64,000 nucleotides of DNA from Chionoecetes opilio (lineage: Eukaryota; Arthropoda; Malacostraca; Decapoda; Majidae). The notes beneath the pieces were generated by a model that was given only the letters and a program-made list of their open reading frames with translations, was not told the DNA's origin and did not search any database. The stretch is from assembly GCA_016584305.1 (NCBI GenBank), contig JACEEZ010003777.1, forward strand, positions 48,971 to 112,970. Direction: 5' to 3'. The translations under genes were made by a program, and so were the position numbers. Of the stretch, positions 44,901-61,687 are shown one piece after another (position 1 is the stretch's first letter; every line of letters starts with the position of its first letter).

Positions 44901-45529
44901 TATTTATTTACCATGCAAACGGTAATAGAATAGGAACAATACCATACAGATGGTATTGAAGTGAAACTTCACCATCACACATCAATTTGAACAACCACGG
45001 ACTGTAACCGGTATTAAATAGAAACAATCACCACTACACAATATTTATAACAACCATCTGACTGTAAACACTCTCATCAGCTGATCGGCCATATGGCCAG
45101 GTTTGGAACTAAGGGTTTGTTACACTCGGTAAACATTCACTCACTCACCTGACTGCATGTTAAGTGGAAGTCAGTCACTCGCCTACCCACACACTGAGTT
45201 GAGTACCTACCATACTGTGGCTTACACCATTGTACTCTACTGGGGTAGCAATTTTTCAATAAGAACTGGGTTTTCTTGTGCTTTTGCTTCTATCTTTGGG
45301 GGGTCAACTTATGCGGCAAATATAGACCTAAGTCGTCTGAATTAACGCCTCAAAATTTGGGGGTCGACTTATATGCCGACATATACGGTAGTAAAACATG
45401 TGGCCAAACTATAAATGCAACCAACTACCCTCTCACACGTACTTTCAGACTTGTACTAGATACTTTCATGACTTAAGGATTATATGATTTTTTAAGGAAT
45501 AATTGATGTGTATGAGGAAAATTGATAGA

Positions 45530-45805
45530 AGACAGCTACAAGAATCAGGGGATGATGTGTATAATTCACCCATGGTCTGATCACTCGCTGGACATGCGAC
45601 TGCCAGCTGATGTCTCTCAGAAAGAGCTTAGAGCTCGTAGAGACCAATCTTTGGGTAAAGCTGAGACCTCGCACACTACACGCACCCCATCCCCGTGGTC
45701 AAGGGGGACAATAACTGCCCGCATTTCCAGGGAAATATCTTTTGTCGTGAGCGGGGCTCGAACTTGCACACGTCAAGAGACACACAAAACTTTACCAGTG
45801 TACCA
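45530..45805 (-). mobile_element. tRNA-derived SINE, minus orientation
   Basis: On the minus strand, CCCACATGGTACACTGGTAA resembles an A-box region and CAAGTTCGAGCCCCGCTC resembles a B box (GGTTCGANNCC), about 45 bases apart. About 200 bases of unrelated body follow. Typical of a tRNA-related SINE. Confidence 0.55.
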
Positions 45806-45807
45806 TG

Positions 45808-46012
<205 letters not shown>

Positions 46013-46019
46013 CATAAAC

Positions 46020-47350
46020 GTAGACATACATACACAAGACAAGTTGGCACATGTGCAGGGAATGTGCGGGAAACACATGTTAAGTACTTTCTTAAGTATT
46101 TTGCAGTAGATTTCATAATTTTAGTAAAATATTTCCATATTACAGAGTTAAGATATGTTATCTGAAGGAAGATTAACAGAAATGCTATGTGGTCTTTAGA
46201 GTGAAAATGTGTTACTTTCTGCCTAACACAGGATGCTGAAGATAAATATATTAGAACAAGGAAATTACTCGTATATGAAGAAAAAAAAGTTAGATATATC
46301 CTGATTAGTATCCCCGTAATCAATGGTTTTAAATCCATTTTGGCATTCACTAAGAGTACAGTAGTTTATTAGAAATTTTTAAAGGCATACTTTATGCAAC
46401 GAAAATATGAATATTCACAATACCTAGTTTTGTGATACTTTAATGGTGATAATATATCATTATATCACCCTGTGATATAATGCACTAGATCTTTTATACA
46501 AAATTTATGTAAAGTTGCCATTGACGGTTATATGTTTATAAAGACTCATGAAGCAGCATTATCCACTAACAAAATGTGTGCTTTGAACCTTGATGTAGAC
46601 TTTTCAGTTACCTTTTAGAAGACGAGTGTGTGAGACCTTAGAGCCCCGAGTGCTGAGTCAAGAAAGCAATCTTTGAGAGAGTACGGGGAAAGTTAAGGAA
46701 AAGAATTCCTCACTCATTTTCTCTTATTCTATTTCAAAGTGATTGGTTTATTTATCCAGTCAATTTTAAACTGAATAATAGAACAACAAACAGTTTGAGA
46801 TCTGTGAATGTTATTTGATCACTAAGCATAAGCAGGGCAAAGACATTAAGCATGTAATGGAGAACTATTCTTTATTTTGTCACAGCCAGTGATGTTAAAG
46901 TAAAGGACAAGTAACTGTTTGAAAGGAGAACGAAGCCTTATATTAAGATGCTCCCTGTCTTGAGCTGGCCAGTTATTATGATTTAGCACGCAAAGGTTAC
47001 CTGCTTCAGAGATATTCTCAGTTTACTATGCACTTTATCCCTGCCTTAAAAAGTCTACCTTTTTTTACCCTCTCGATTAATTTCACTATTTACTTCTGCT
47101 TTGGTCTGTTGTACATCACCTTGTTCAATGTTATTGATATATAATGTCTAAAGTAAAACTGAAATTTGACATAAAACTCTTCAAATGCTTTCATGATAGA
47201 AATGAGTCTTACTCAAATATCAATAGATATGAGGAGCAGGAAGTGTAAAGTCACTATGTTAAAAGACATGTTATGCATATGCAACAGTAGGTTGCAAATT
47301 ACTTTGTTGAAATATTATGGGATGTCTATGAATATATAGAGATTGGTTAT
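46020..47350. other. Intergenic DNA between the convergent DNAJ and zinc-finger genes
   Basis: AT-rich, no recognised gene or repeat boundary. Confidence 0.45.
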
Positions 47351-47357
47351 GCTTTTG

Positions 47358-47422
47358 TTTATTGTATTTTTATGTAATAAAGTTATTAACATGGTAATTT
47401 GTTCACACATAGCATCTTTAAT
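47358..47422 (-). promoter_or_regulatory. Candidate poly(A) signals of the zinc-finger gene
   Basis: On the minus strand ATTAAA (47422-47417) and AATAAA (47363-47358) lie 420-480 bases after the zinc-finger stop codon. Either could end the transcript. Confidence 0.4.
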
Positions 47423-47499
47423 GGCCCTCTACAGAGATTCAAAGTAGATAATGTTAGACATCAAATATGACGATAACTGAGATCGTAATGAGATGAACA

Positions 47500-47690
47500 T
47501 GATGGAATGGGTACAGAGCATAGAGTGGCTGGGGCAAGTTGGTGTTTCCTGCCGAGAGTTGCTTGGTATGGGAAGGGAGCCTGCATGGGGACTCGCGCGT
47601 GGTGACCCTGGGAGTGGCGTCGTAGGGTGGGCGAAGCGACACGCCCCCCGGCGTATGCCCCCAATGATTGTTGATTGAAGCCCCTGTGAA
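47500..47690. other. GC-rich repeat-like island in the zinc-finger 3' region
   Basis: Moderately GC-rich block (GGTGGGCGAAGCGACACGCC, CCCCGGCGTATGCCCCC) in AT-rich surroundings. It looks like a dispersed repeat, but no second copy is in the window. Confidence 0.3.
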
Positions 47691-47840
47691 TTTTGAAGTC
47701 AATGGCAGGCGCCTAGAGATATGCAAAATATCTAAACGGAGCTACACTACGAAGAATTAAAGGTTATTCAAATAAGATATTGAAAACTAAATTCAAATAA
47801 GAAATTGAAAAGGTTATTCAAATATGGAAGTCCCCGATCT

Positions 47841-52264
<4,424 letters not shown>

Positions 52265-53360
52265 TGTTCCCCTGTTGATTATCACGTTGCTGCTGCTTTG
52301 TGTGCGACCATGAAGGAGTTAGCGTGGCGAATTTTGTTTAGTTAAAAAAAACTCACACTCAGTAGCCACATTATACGTGTACTTATAACGATCACAAGGT
52401 CGTCAATAATAGCAATTTCATTCAGTGCAATGAGATGAGGCGAAACGTGGAGTGGTTATCACAGAACACTGGCAAGCACGCTGGCTCTCATTTCCGGTCC
52501 TCAGACACAATAGAAGCTTTCAGGACATGTTCTTCCATCGATGATATATTGGCAGCGACAACTAGATATTTTTCCCCCTACGTTGTCTATCCGCAGCGGC
52601 AGGCGAGAGGTGTGGATGTTTGTAAGATTGTCACGCAGCGTCCACGAGTGTTGGCAGAGAACTAGCCACAGCGTGAGAACACAGCGGAGAGAACACTTAG
52701 GAGTGCTCTGCCCCCTACTGGAGACAGGAACACCCAAGGAAAGAAGCCATACATAGTCACCTTCCTACACACATACAAACACATTCACCACTCCATGTCG
52801 CTGTTTCACGTCCTTTATTTCCTCCTTATGTCTTTCATCTGTAGGGAACTTCGACTCTCTGCCGCACACTCTCCCACAGTCTTATATACGCACTTGCCTA
52901 ACAATTAACGACGATACGGCAGGGTACTCAGAGGGCGCTAAGATGACACCTCTGGATGACAGGTGAGGAGGATGTTAATTATACTACATGGGAAAGCACG
53001 CTATACAGTGAATAAATATATATATATGATACCTGAAAGGCTTTTGTATCGTTAACAAGAGTATCTTTTGAACTATTACTACTGCCACGACATTACTACT
53101 ACTACTACTACTGTATGTAATACCATGATATATTAAGTTTTTTTTTTACCTTCACTCGTATTTCAAAATATTAAAATTAATTGCATAGTTTTATTTACCG
53201 CACGTCTCTGTATACGGCGAGTGTGGACGGGAGAGGTGAAGGGAATTTTTTTTATGAAAGGCGGAAAGTAAATGCGAAATGTTGTGCTTCCACGTGTTGT
53301 AGGCCTACAGGTGATCGGAACTGCGAACACAGAAACGAACCCACACGTACTCTAACTTTC
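52265..53360. other. Upstream flank of the zinc-finger gene
   Basis: Probably contains its promoter and 5' leader on the minus strand. TTTCCGG (52491-52497) is an ETS-type word. A 76-codon plus-strand frame at 52435 has no family resemblance and I do not call it. Confidence 0.35.

Positions 53361-53445
<85 letters not shown>
53361..53445. repeat. (CT)n microsatellite
   Basis: Pure CT repeat. A short CA repeat follows at 53537-53580. Confidence 0.97.
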
Positions 53446-53446
<1 letters not shown>

Positions 53447-54087
53447 AACAGTCATGTATCTGTGTGGAGGCTTCATTATAATCGTAGTAACACCAACACT
53501 GTTCGTCAAGCTCCTCCGTGACACTGCACGCCTTCACACACACAGTACACACACACACACACACACCTACACACACAGTAATCAATCAACAGTGTTATTT
53601 TTCAGTTTTAATTCAAGCTAAGAAAATCTATTCCGTTATACTGTCTCCTGACGTCACTTCCGCGTTGAATTAAGATCATTTTCCAAAGTGTGGTGACGTC
53701 ATGCGTCCTGGTATCTACAGTATGTATAATGAAGGCTGTCTTACAAGCGCCCCTGCAGTGCAGCTGTCCTCCACGCCAATGACTCACGTGTATTAGGCTG
53801 CCTGGCTCCATCCTGTAGGCGGAGGTTGTTGTCATTATTTAGGACCTCTGCAGCCCGCATAGGCTCCTTCCCTTCATTCAGTCACACACAGTCATCCTTG
53901 AGGTACTTTTGATATCAAGTCTCTGACGACTGAACAACAACAAAATTGTTATAAAAGGAAGGGTTATAGTGTTCATATTTTGTGTAAATGTGTCCTTTTT
54001 TATCTTTTTTCTATCAATATCTGCATTACATTTCCTCACCTTGCTCTCTATATAAGCATCATGGGATAAAAGAGAAGAGAACAACCT

Positions 54088-54177
54088 CCTATTCGCAGCT
54101 GGATTTCCTCCCACGTCGGCCTGTAGGGAAATAAGGAGGCAGACCAGCAGGCTGCCAAGACGGCTCTTACAATGCCA
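54088..54177 (+). pseudogene. Relic of a retrotransposon RNase H domain
   Basis: Reads PIRSWISSHVGL, a TAG, then GNKEADQQAAKTALTMP. This is the C-terminal RNase H motif W.PSH.GI.GNE.AD..AK of non-LTR retrotransposons, with the stop replacing a residue before GN. Only this motif is recognisable. Confidence 0.65.
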
Positions 54178-54430
54178 GGCGTCGGCACCAGTAAAGGAGA
54201 GCCTCGTAGCCACTAAGAAGATAGCCAAAGTAGCTGGCATGAAAGTGGTCAAAAACCAGCTTCAGCATTCCGTGCAGGGGGCAGAGGGCAGAGGGGGGCA
54301 GGGCAGTCCCGGCCACCATCTGGCACACGTTATCCGTGCAAGGTGAAACACAAGATTCTAGCAAATTGTATTGAAGGACTTCGAATAGTTTTCCACCGAC
54401 TCATGTTGAGCTATGCATGGGTTTGCCACT

Positions 54431-54440
54431 GAGTACACAC

Positions 54441-54492
<52 letters not shown>
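54431..54492. repeat. (CA)n microsatellite
   Basis: CA run directly before a SINE; another CA run follows the SINE at 54811-54873. Confidence 0.95.
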
Positions 54493-54493
<1 letters not shown>

Positions 54494-54800
54494 GGGAACT
54501 CCGTAGTGTAAGGGTTAGCACGCTCGGCTCACAACCGAGAAGTCCCGGGTTCGATCCCCGGGCGGAGCGAAGACAGAGTCTGACAGACGGGCGGTCTTCT
54601 TAAGAAAACCCGAGTCCCTGTCCACCCAGCAGTAAAATGGGTACCGGGTGTTAGCCGGGGGTTTGTGACCTGCCTCCCGGAGTGGTGGCTTCGGCCAACA
54701 CTAGTTGCACTAAGGATGAATGATAAAATAAATTTTGATATGGAGACGGGGCCATACGAGCGTTGCTCAGGCCCTGTAAAATACAACTAGATGAACACGA
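54493..54800 (+). mobile_element. tRNA-Val-derived SINE
   Basis: The 75-base head has the A box (GTAGTGTAAGGGTTAGC), an anticodon arm CTCGG-CTCACAA-CCGAG with anticodon CAC (Val), and the B box GGGTTCGATCCCC. The acceptor stem is mismatched (AACTCCG versus CGGAGCG), so it is not a working tRNA. About 200 bases of non-tRNA body follow (GTACCGGGTGTTAGCCGGG, CTCCCGGAGTGGTGG), then a GATGAA-type tail. Confidence 0.85.
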
Positions 54801-54808
54801 CTAGATGA

Positions 54809-54810
<2 letters not shown>

Positions 54811-54873
<63 letters not shown>
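54811..54873. repeat. (CA)n microsatellite
   Basis: Pure CA run at the 3' edge of the SINE. A further CA-rich stretch lies at 55083-55133. Confidence 0.95.
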
Positions 54874-54874
<1 letters not shown>

Positions 54875-55096
54875 TGCTGTTTAGGATGCCCTTAGTAGAC
54901 TCCTTACCAACATTTTCCACCCACATCAAGCAGATCGGTAAAAAGTAAGTCCTTGAGACACAGGATGCACATAATTTAACATGTTGATGCATACTGTAAA
55001 AACTATACTCGCAGACTATTTAATGTGGAGGCAGTGAGTGGGGCATTGTCTGACACACCATTCCAGGGACACATCTTGCAGCCACACACACACAAC

Positions 55097-55131
<35 letters not shown>

Positions 55132-55227
55132 CGCGGTGAAATGTTTAGAATGAATGTTATGAAAACAAGGATGTTACTTCGATATTTTCTATTCTATCTA
55201 TGCAAGAGAAACAGTAACCGTAGCAGA

Positions 55228-55383
55228 GCAAGAAGTAGTATAGTTGTAGTAGTAGTAGTAGTAGAAGTAATAGTAGTAGCAGTAGTAGTAGTAGTAGTAG
55301 CAGCTATAGTAGTAATAATAGTTGGAAGTTATAGTAGTAATAATAGTAGTAGTATCAGCTAGTGGTGGTAGTAGTAGTAGTGG
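55228..55383. repeat. (GTA)n degenerate microsatellite
   Basis: GTA/ATA/GCA triplets with TATAGTAGTAATAATAG interruptions. Confidence 0.9.
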
Positions 55384-55387
55384 TATG

Positions 55388-55418
<31 letters not shown>

Positions 55419-55581
55419 CGACGTATCCTATCTAGATAATTCGCACGTATATACAACAGCGATGTTATTGATGACACAAATTGCCACCACGCTACAGTGC
55501 TCAAGCAACAGTGCAAGAGGATCGAATGCAGGGACGCTACACACGAACGCAAGTCCCTACCCCTGAGCCACTCTGATGGTT

Positions 55582-55582
<1 letters not shown>
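55384..55582 (-). mobile_element. tRNA-like SINE, minus orientation
   Basis: On the minus strand AGAGTGGCTCAGGGGTAGGG resembles an A-box region and CATTCGATCCTC a B box about 40 bases later. The body ends at a GATA/GA simple repeat (55387-55415), the expected 3' tail. Degenerate and without a foldable tRNA. Confidence 0.5.

Positions 55583-55648
<66 letters not shown>
55583..55648. repeat. (GA)n microsatellite
   Basis: GA repeat with one AAG interruption. Confidence 0.95.
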
Positions 55649-55650
<2 letters not shown>

Positions 55651-56479
55651 AAAAAAAATTAAGTGATACGTCTTCAATGCCTTTCGGACTATACAATGCA
55701 CTTTATCATTAAATATGTCTTTCAAAGTATCATCGGGTAACTTCTGCTAGCTATTCATAATTAATTAATATCTACCGTAGTCTGCATGCCATCGATAATT
55801 CATAAGGTATCTTGGCATTCCTGGCCATTAGTCTTACAGTGTTCGGTTGAATGGACTTCAATGTGTTCCAATAAGGCTTGTTTCTCGCACATTCATATAC
55901 GGAGAATTTTATTGATCTCTACGTCATTGTCTGGAGCGTGAGTGGATGACATCATCGGTGACGTCATGAAGTCCACTTAGCGAGGTTCCACGGTACAATA
56001 TGAATTACACACAAATCAAACCCATTGTAGTTTATCGTATCATATTTTGTTCATTATTTACATAGCTCAAGATTGATTGTAGTAATATACTGTATGCTAA
56101 ATATAGTACTTTTTATGGAATATTGTGGAAGAAAAGCAATCGTTGGCACCTCACGCTTGGATGTTGTTGTCTCGCGGCGAGCCAATGAGCGTCAGTTGTG
56201 TCTAAAGTGTCAGAGGGAGAGGCTGTGCATCCCTTGCCTCGTGGTGTTGTCATTGACAGTGGTGGTCATACGTTTTGTCCGTGGATTCCTTGGATAAACA
56301 TAATCTTGGAACTCCAGAACGTCACCCAAAGAGCCAGGCAACAGGTATGTGACGGACAAGCTGTGTTTTGGCCTTATACTCGCACGGCAGAGTAGCGAGT
56401 GGAAGGCAGCTGCAGATACTCTGTTACTCTTGATACACGGCCGCCAATATTTACAGGGACGCGGTTTTTTTTACTTCTT

Positions 56480-56815
56480 AACTATTGTCAGGAGCGTTAG
56501 GGAGGCTTTGCGGAGTGAGTGACAGGGGCGTGAGGGAGTGAAGGGCGAGTAGACGGGGAGGCAGGTAGGAGTAGGAGAGCAACACTGCCTTGCTTGCTGC
56601 GGGAGGAGGCAGGAGGGGCGCGGCGCCAGGATCTCCCCGCAGCAGTTGGCGCCTCTTGCTCCTACGATACGCTGCGTGGCGCCAGGTGTGTCCTACGCTG
56701 CCCAGCCTCCCAGGTGTTGTACTCGCACGTGTTGTTAGGCTTAGGGAGGGTGTGGCGTGGAGGGCAGGGTAGAGGGGCGAGGGTTGCAGGAAGCCCTTTT
56801 TGTGTTCCTGCCGCC
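56480..56815 (+). promoter_or_regulatory. CpG-rich island, possible promoter and leader exon of a downstream gene
   Basis: Abrupt rise in G+C with many CpG (GGGGCGCGGCGCC, TGGCGCCAG). CGCCAG|GTGTGT (56690s) and CCCAG|GTGTTG (56710s) would work as donors of an untranslated first exon on the plus strand. No coding exon follows in the window that I can recognise, so this stays a hypothesis. Confidence 0.25.
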
Positions 56816-56847
56816 ACGTATGAATGGTGGTGTTGTTTAGGTTACAA

Positions 56848-57027
56848 GGAGTTTCGTACACAAGTTGTTTCGTACCCAGGTTTTGTTAGTTTTTTCGTAC
56901 ATATCTTTTGTCGTTTCGTAACTCTAGTAATCAAGTTCAACTCTGAGCTGAGTGTACGAAACGACTATGGTTACATATAGACTACGAAACAACTTTTTGG
57001 TGTACGAATTTACTGGTGTACGAACTG
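56848..57027. repeat. Cluster of GTTTCGTAC words facing GTACGAAAC words
   Basis: TTTCGTAC occurs three times, with a TTTCGTAA variant, on the left (56853-56920), and GTACGAA or TACGAAAC four times on the right (56953-57025). The two halves form an imperfect inverted repeat of about 180 bases, possibly a small fold-back element. Confidence 0.7.
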
Positions 57028-57029
57028 AC

Positions 57030-60000
57030 TGCACCCCGTTGTTTACTACTGACTTATCTTTAGGTGACAAGACCAGTAATGACGTTAGAGTCGCCAGTTT
57101 CATATGAGTTCGTGTTAGCTTACGTTGTTACTATGATTCACAGGTATTTGAAGGGTTCTGCTGGAAAAGTCTGGAGGAAATTGATTGGGGCGGATATTGA
57201 TAAGGGCGGGAAAGGACTTTTAGTATTACCCGGGAAAGGACTCTTGATGATCACCTATTCTAAGATTTTGTGAACGATAATTTGTTTGTTGTTGTATGTC
57301 CTTATAATCGTAGGGACTAACTAAACCATTGCCTTTTGCATGTGATAATAGTAAGGCGGTAATGAGATTCAAGGTAGATCTTTATAACTGTCTGCTGAAG
57401 TTACGAAGATAAAAGGGAGAGGAGGTGCAGGATAACGCAGCACCATCCTTTGCATTGGTCTCTTGCAATGTAGCACTTATGAAAAACATAACTTTTCTTA
57501 TCTTCAGTCACAATAGTTGATGTTCTAGTTCTTCATATCATTCCTTCGTGTTGACAGTGATTATGGTTAACATCAATGGCAGTTTGGTTGGCTTGGTGTC
57601 ACATAAATTTACCTTTAGTGACGTAACATTTACTTTTCTCACTGTTTAATACATCCGTAATTGATTTTGTAGATTAATAGTAGATGACTAAATGTAGATA
57701 ATACATTTTTTGGGTGGAAATTATTGTAGTAGTAGGTAACTCAAAATGATGAGAATTCCGTAGTATGAGTGGTGGTGGTCTTATCAATCTCTGGTTTGCT
57801 ATTAGTCTTCGTAAACTTATTTTTTAATATGAATATGATATTGATCTCTTCGTCCCCGCGCATAGTAAATCATGGCTCTGGAGGTTATGTTTCCTGGACA
57901 TTAGGATGGAAAGAAAGAAAGAGAACGTGCATTGTACTGTAAGGTATGTGCACCGTGACGCCTAAGTGAACAAGTGACAGCCTAAAGCCTTGTGGTGCAC
58001 GTCACAGCAGCGTGCTTCTCCCATCCCTCCTAATCCCTCAACCACCTTCCACCACAGTCTTCCGGGTTCGCCTGCAGGCAAGGCGACTCAAACTCGTGTT
58101 CGTAACTTTACAGACAAGTGTTTTTCTTTTTCCGGGAGGTAACGCGAGCTGTCAGTTGCGTTCACTCACACCCAAATTGTGCCTGAAGAATATTAGACCC
58201 TCGCTTACTTGCAATGTTAACCGTCAAATAAAATAAGTAGCTAGTTGGCAGTAGTTCCACACGAGGAGTATGTGTTTTAGAAGCGCTATTTTCTATTACT
58301 TGACGGAAGCTACGTGGTTTTGAACGTAAATTTTAACCTACTTTGGTGAGAAGGTTATGCAACTGTAAAGGACAAACGATTTTTTTTTTTATGGATCGTT
58401 CACAAGTTATTTTTACATGCCAGTTGGTGTGCGCAGCACGCATAATGTATAGTAGTTACTGTGGGGTGGGGCAGATGTCTGGATTCTGGGGTACCGAATT
58501 TTGCGTGTGTAGTGCTGATGCCCGAGGCGTTATAAGGGCGTGGCAGACTAGGGAACGCAGCTTGATATCGGGAGACTTGATTTAGAAGACAACATTATAC
58601 AGTTGACTACTTAGATGGAGGGAGATTAGAGGGTGTTGTGGCATTGTCTGTTGTGATGAATGGTGGGCTTTGGTGGCAACGGGAAGAGGAATTATATTTA
58701 CGGGGTGTATGAAGGAAGCGGGAGCAGTGACGTGGTAACATAGTAGGAGATAATAAGCTGTGAGGATGAAGAACATTACCAGCTATTATCATCACAATCA
58801 TTCCACTAATTAGAGTGAAAAGCCGTGTTAGCAGCCCAACGGAACAATGCCGCAGGGACGGTGTATAGCGTGGCTGAGAGAGGGCAGCGGTGCATCTAAT
58901 AAGGGCACTGCAGCCAAGATGGTGTGTGGTGTGACGCTGGTGGAGGAGCCGTCATGTAACAGTAGTGGTGAAGACTGTTTATTGCCTTTTTGAGGCGAGG
59001 AAGGCTACACGTAACCACAATAACATAACGGGCAGCCTCCCAGTCCCACCTTCCGTCTATTCCCCCTCCTTCACCTCCTATCAGTATGAGTCTCCTGCAG
59101 GAAAGGACAATTGCTCATCGGAAGGTGTATAGTATTCTAACTATTTCTGTAGGGAAGTGGTAGGTGGTGTTCTTGGTGACCTTGACTGTGATTGGGGCGT
59201 CTACCGTAACTACAGAAGTGAGTGGTGGTAGTATGAGATTATGTAAGGTTGTTTGCCTTATTCCCGCTCATTTCCTTCGTTATGCTCGTTGATACTGTAT
59301 TATGCACCTCCCCGGGGTTATGTAGGAGTGAGGGGGCCATGTCCAGAGAGAGAGAGAGAATGTGTGTGTGTGTGTGTGTGTGTGGTCCTGGGCGGAAGGA
59401 GGGGTGAGGTAGCACATCTTGGGGGCGGATCCGTGTGTTTCCGGCCGCTTCCTCCCTCCCGGCCAGATGGTCACGTTGTTCCCCGCCGCCACCTGCCCAC
59501 CGCGGCACGCTGGGGTCGCGGCCGCCACCCACCCATCACACGAAACATCCTCATAAATGTCATGGAGTGAATGCAAACGGAAGGACGTGTGTATGGAAGA
59601 CGGTGGTGAGGCGGCCACCAGACTGCTCCTTCGCCTGTTGGCCGCCTCGCCCCTATCGTTGTAATGTGTTGACTGGCGTCTGGGCTAACGAGCATCTGGG
59701 GTCGTAGCCGTCTGCACCATTCAGTACCCTTATAAGGAGGGTATATATAGGAGTACCCTTATAGTAGTGAACATGATAATGGGGAAAAAGTATTGGAATA
59801 GCGATACCCATTTCCCTCTTCACTATTTCACAATAGTTGAACATTTAGGACGCAGACATTTTCTCCACAAATCTGAGTCTCCTATCATGCGTGGAATATC
59901 GCTGCATGGTGATTGCATTTTACTGCATATTCAACCTGTAAACTGAAAGAAATAACTGGGCCTGAACTCCCGCATCTACGGTTATTTCGCGGGGCGGTGA

Positions 60001-60550
60001 GCGTGACGGTGACGCAGTCTGTCATCGCCCTCTGCGGTGCGCCGTGTCCTCCGTCTGCCGGCGGAAACTACGCATTACTCGGGGTTTTCGCCGTGCCTGG
60101 TAACTGTGTGGTGCGCCCGGCTTCCCCCTCGCTCCAGGCCCGCCGATGGAATTGAACATTTATATAATCTAATATAAGGTAAAGAGGTGCGACTATCGTA
60201 AGAATGAGAAGAGAAAGATAAGAGAGAAGACCAGGAATCTTCATCCAATACAACCCATTCAATTAATCGTAAAGTTACATGTATGAGATCCTTCCTTCCT
60301 CTTGAATGGTTGTCCTTCAGCAACGTGTGTGGATTACAATAGAAGCAACCACATATAATTTATCCTGGTTCGCGTCAGTACAGTGGTAATGCGTCCTGCA
60401 GCCACTGGTTCACACAGGCACCAATGCACACACAGCAAATACCTGTGGGTGGCATCTCATGAATTGTCATACTCGTTCAGCGTAACAATGTAATTATGGT
60501 TCTATGGAGGTAGTTACTCTGAGTGGTTATGATGCAAGTAATCCCAAGGT
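57030..60550. other. 3.5 kb without a recognisable gene
   Basis: Mixed AT-rich and CpG-rich blocks (58000-58200, 58840-59000, 59380-59720, 59970-60150). A short TG run lies at 59360-59383. A 24-codon frame at 58919 (MVCGVTLVEEPSCN...) starts in a good context (CCAAGATGG) but has no support. Open frames longer than this have no family resemblance. Confidence 0.35.
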
Positions 60551-60552
60551 AA

Positions 60553-60660
60553 ATTGGCCCTCCCACCTTTTGTTTATTCTCCTACTTTTTACTTTAAAGG
60601 AACTGGCAGCTAGTGGCCTTTTTTTACCCTTAGTCAGTCACGTATGATGAAAGAAAAAAG
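60553..60660 (+). mobile_element. Retroposon 3'-end fragment, copy 1
   Basis: AAATTGGCCCTCCCACC, ATTCTCCTACTTTTTACTTT, GGAACTGGCAGCTAGTGGCC and GTCAGTCACGTATGAT reappear in the same order at 61690-61815, so this is a dispersed repeat end, probably of a SINE. The sequence before it (60370-60420, CAGTACAGTGGTAATGCG) may be a decayed tRNA-like head. Confidence 0.5.
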
Positions 60661-61108
60661 ATGCGCTTATCCTTCCAGCCAGGCAGTGGAACAACCTTGG
60701 CTCGTTTTGCACCGCTTGTCACGTACTATAATCTCCACTATAATCGTACTGTAATCTACTATAATCTCACGTACGTACATTCTGATGCACCAGACATACT
60801 AAGCGAATAAAAACTAATCCATGTCATGATGCTACTGATAACAGGGGTGTTTGGTGGGTAGCGCGACAGCCTCCTGCATCTGTGGTCCTGAGCTGCTGTT
60901 GTCCGCGACCTTGGGTGATTTGGGCCATGGTGTTAGGTTGTGCCCACCTGTTGGCTGCAGCCTTGGTGGTCTGGGGAAGCCGCAGAAGGGTAGCCGAGCA
61001 CCACAGGCCGCCCCTCCACCACCACACCATGTCACCTGCCAATGTCCACAAGAGAAAATGAAAAGTGTAGCGATACGGATGTCAGTGGAGTGGAGATAAT
61101 AAGCAATA

Positions 61109-61316
61109 TTAACCCCTTTACGCCCAGATTTTTCCTTTGCTATACAAAATCGTCTGTTACCCATAAAATTACAAAAAATGAATTATTATACCAAATTAGC
61201 TAGTGCACAAGGATACTAAACAGGTCATATCTATAAAATATTGCTTATATTAATTAAAATCGTCTAATGGTAGTCAAATTGCAAAGAAAATTACGTTCTG
61301 GGCCACAAGGGGTTAA
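61109..61316 (+). mobile_element. TTAA-bounded MITE, copy 9
   Basis: Full-length: TTAACCCCTTTACGCCCAG to TCTGGGCCACAAGGGGTTAA. Confidence 0.9.
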
Positions 61317-61687
61317 CTAAACGAACAGTGGAAATGATCCCGGAAGATTTATTTGTTTGCGAGACAATCATAAAATCCATTAGTGCAATTATGGCTGGGA
61401 TGAAGGCGTGATGCAAGGATAGGGCATGAAGGAAATAGATGCACCGTGACTGCACGTGGAATCAAATCCTGCACAGGTAAATGGTACTCGTGTACCTAAT
61501 GGTGTCCTCAAGGGCAAGTACATTCAGACGGTAGAAGTGAGGGAGTAGTCTTTGAATGGCGTGGTTAAACTCAATTGTATTCCAACAAGCATCCCAGAAT
61601 GTGATCATCAGTAATGATTAAACTGGTCGTTAAACACTTGAATCATTACCAACACACTATCAGGACCAAGCTATACACTATCCCGAA

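Larger units (their letters stand above)
43929..45391. mobile_element. Possible composite element bounded by CCGTATA...TATACGG ends
   Basis: The left end CCGTATAAGTCGATATATGA resembles the reverse complement of the right end (CGACTTATATGCCGACATATACGG). Inside lie a 29-bp minisatellite and a pogo-type MITE. Whether one transposon carried all of this, or two solo repeats happen to face each other, cannot be settled by eye. Confidence 0.35.

Noticed and set aside
52435..52665. 76-codon plus-strand frame upstream of the zinc-finger gene
   Set aside because: No domain, no splice context, and it overlaps the likely promoter of the minus-strand gene.
54493..54568. Functional tRNA-Val gene
   Set aside because: The acceptor stem does not pair and the unit continues into a SINE body and tail.
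59253..59570. 105-codon frame in the CpG-rich right part
   Set aside because: Includes GA and GT simple repeats and Arg/Pro composition expected from GC-rich noncoding DNA. An overlapping minus frame is just as long.
60824..61164. Minus-strand frames of 75-110 codons
   Set aside because: They run into the TTAA MITE and show no conserved motif.
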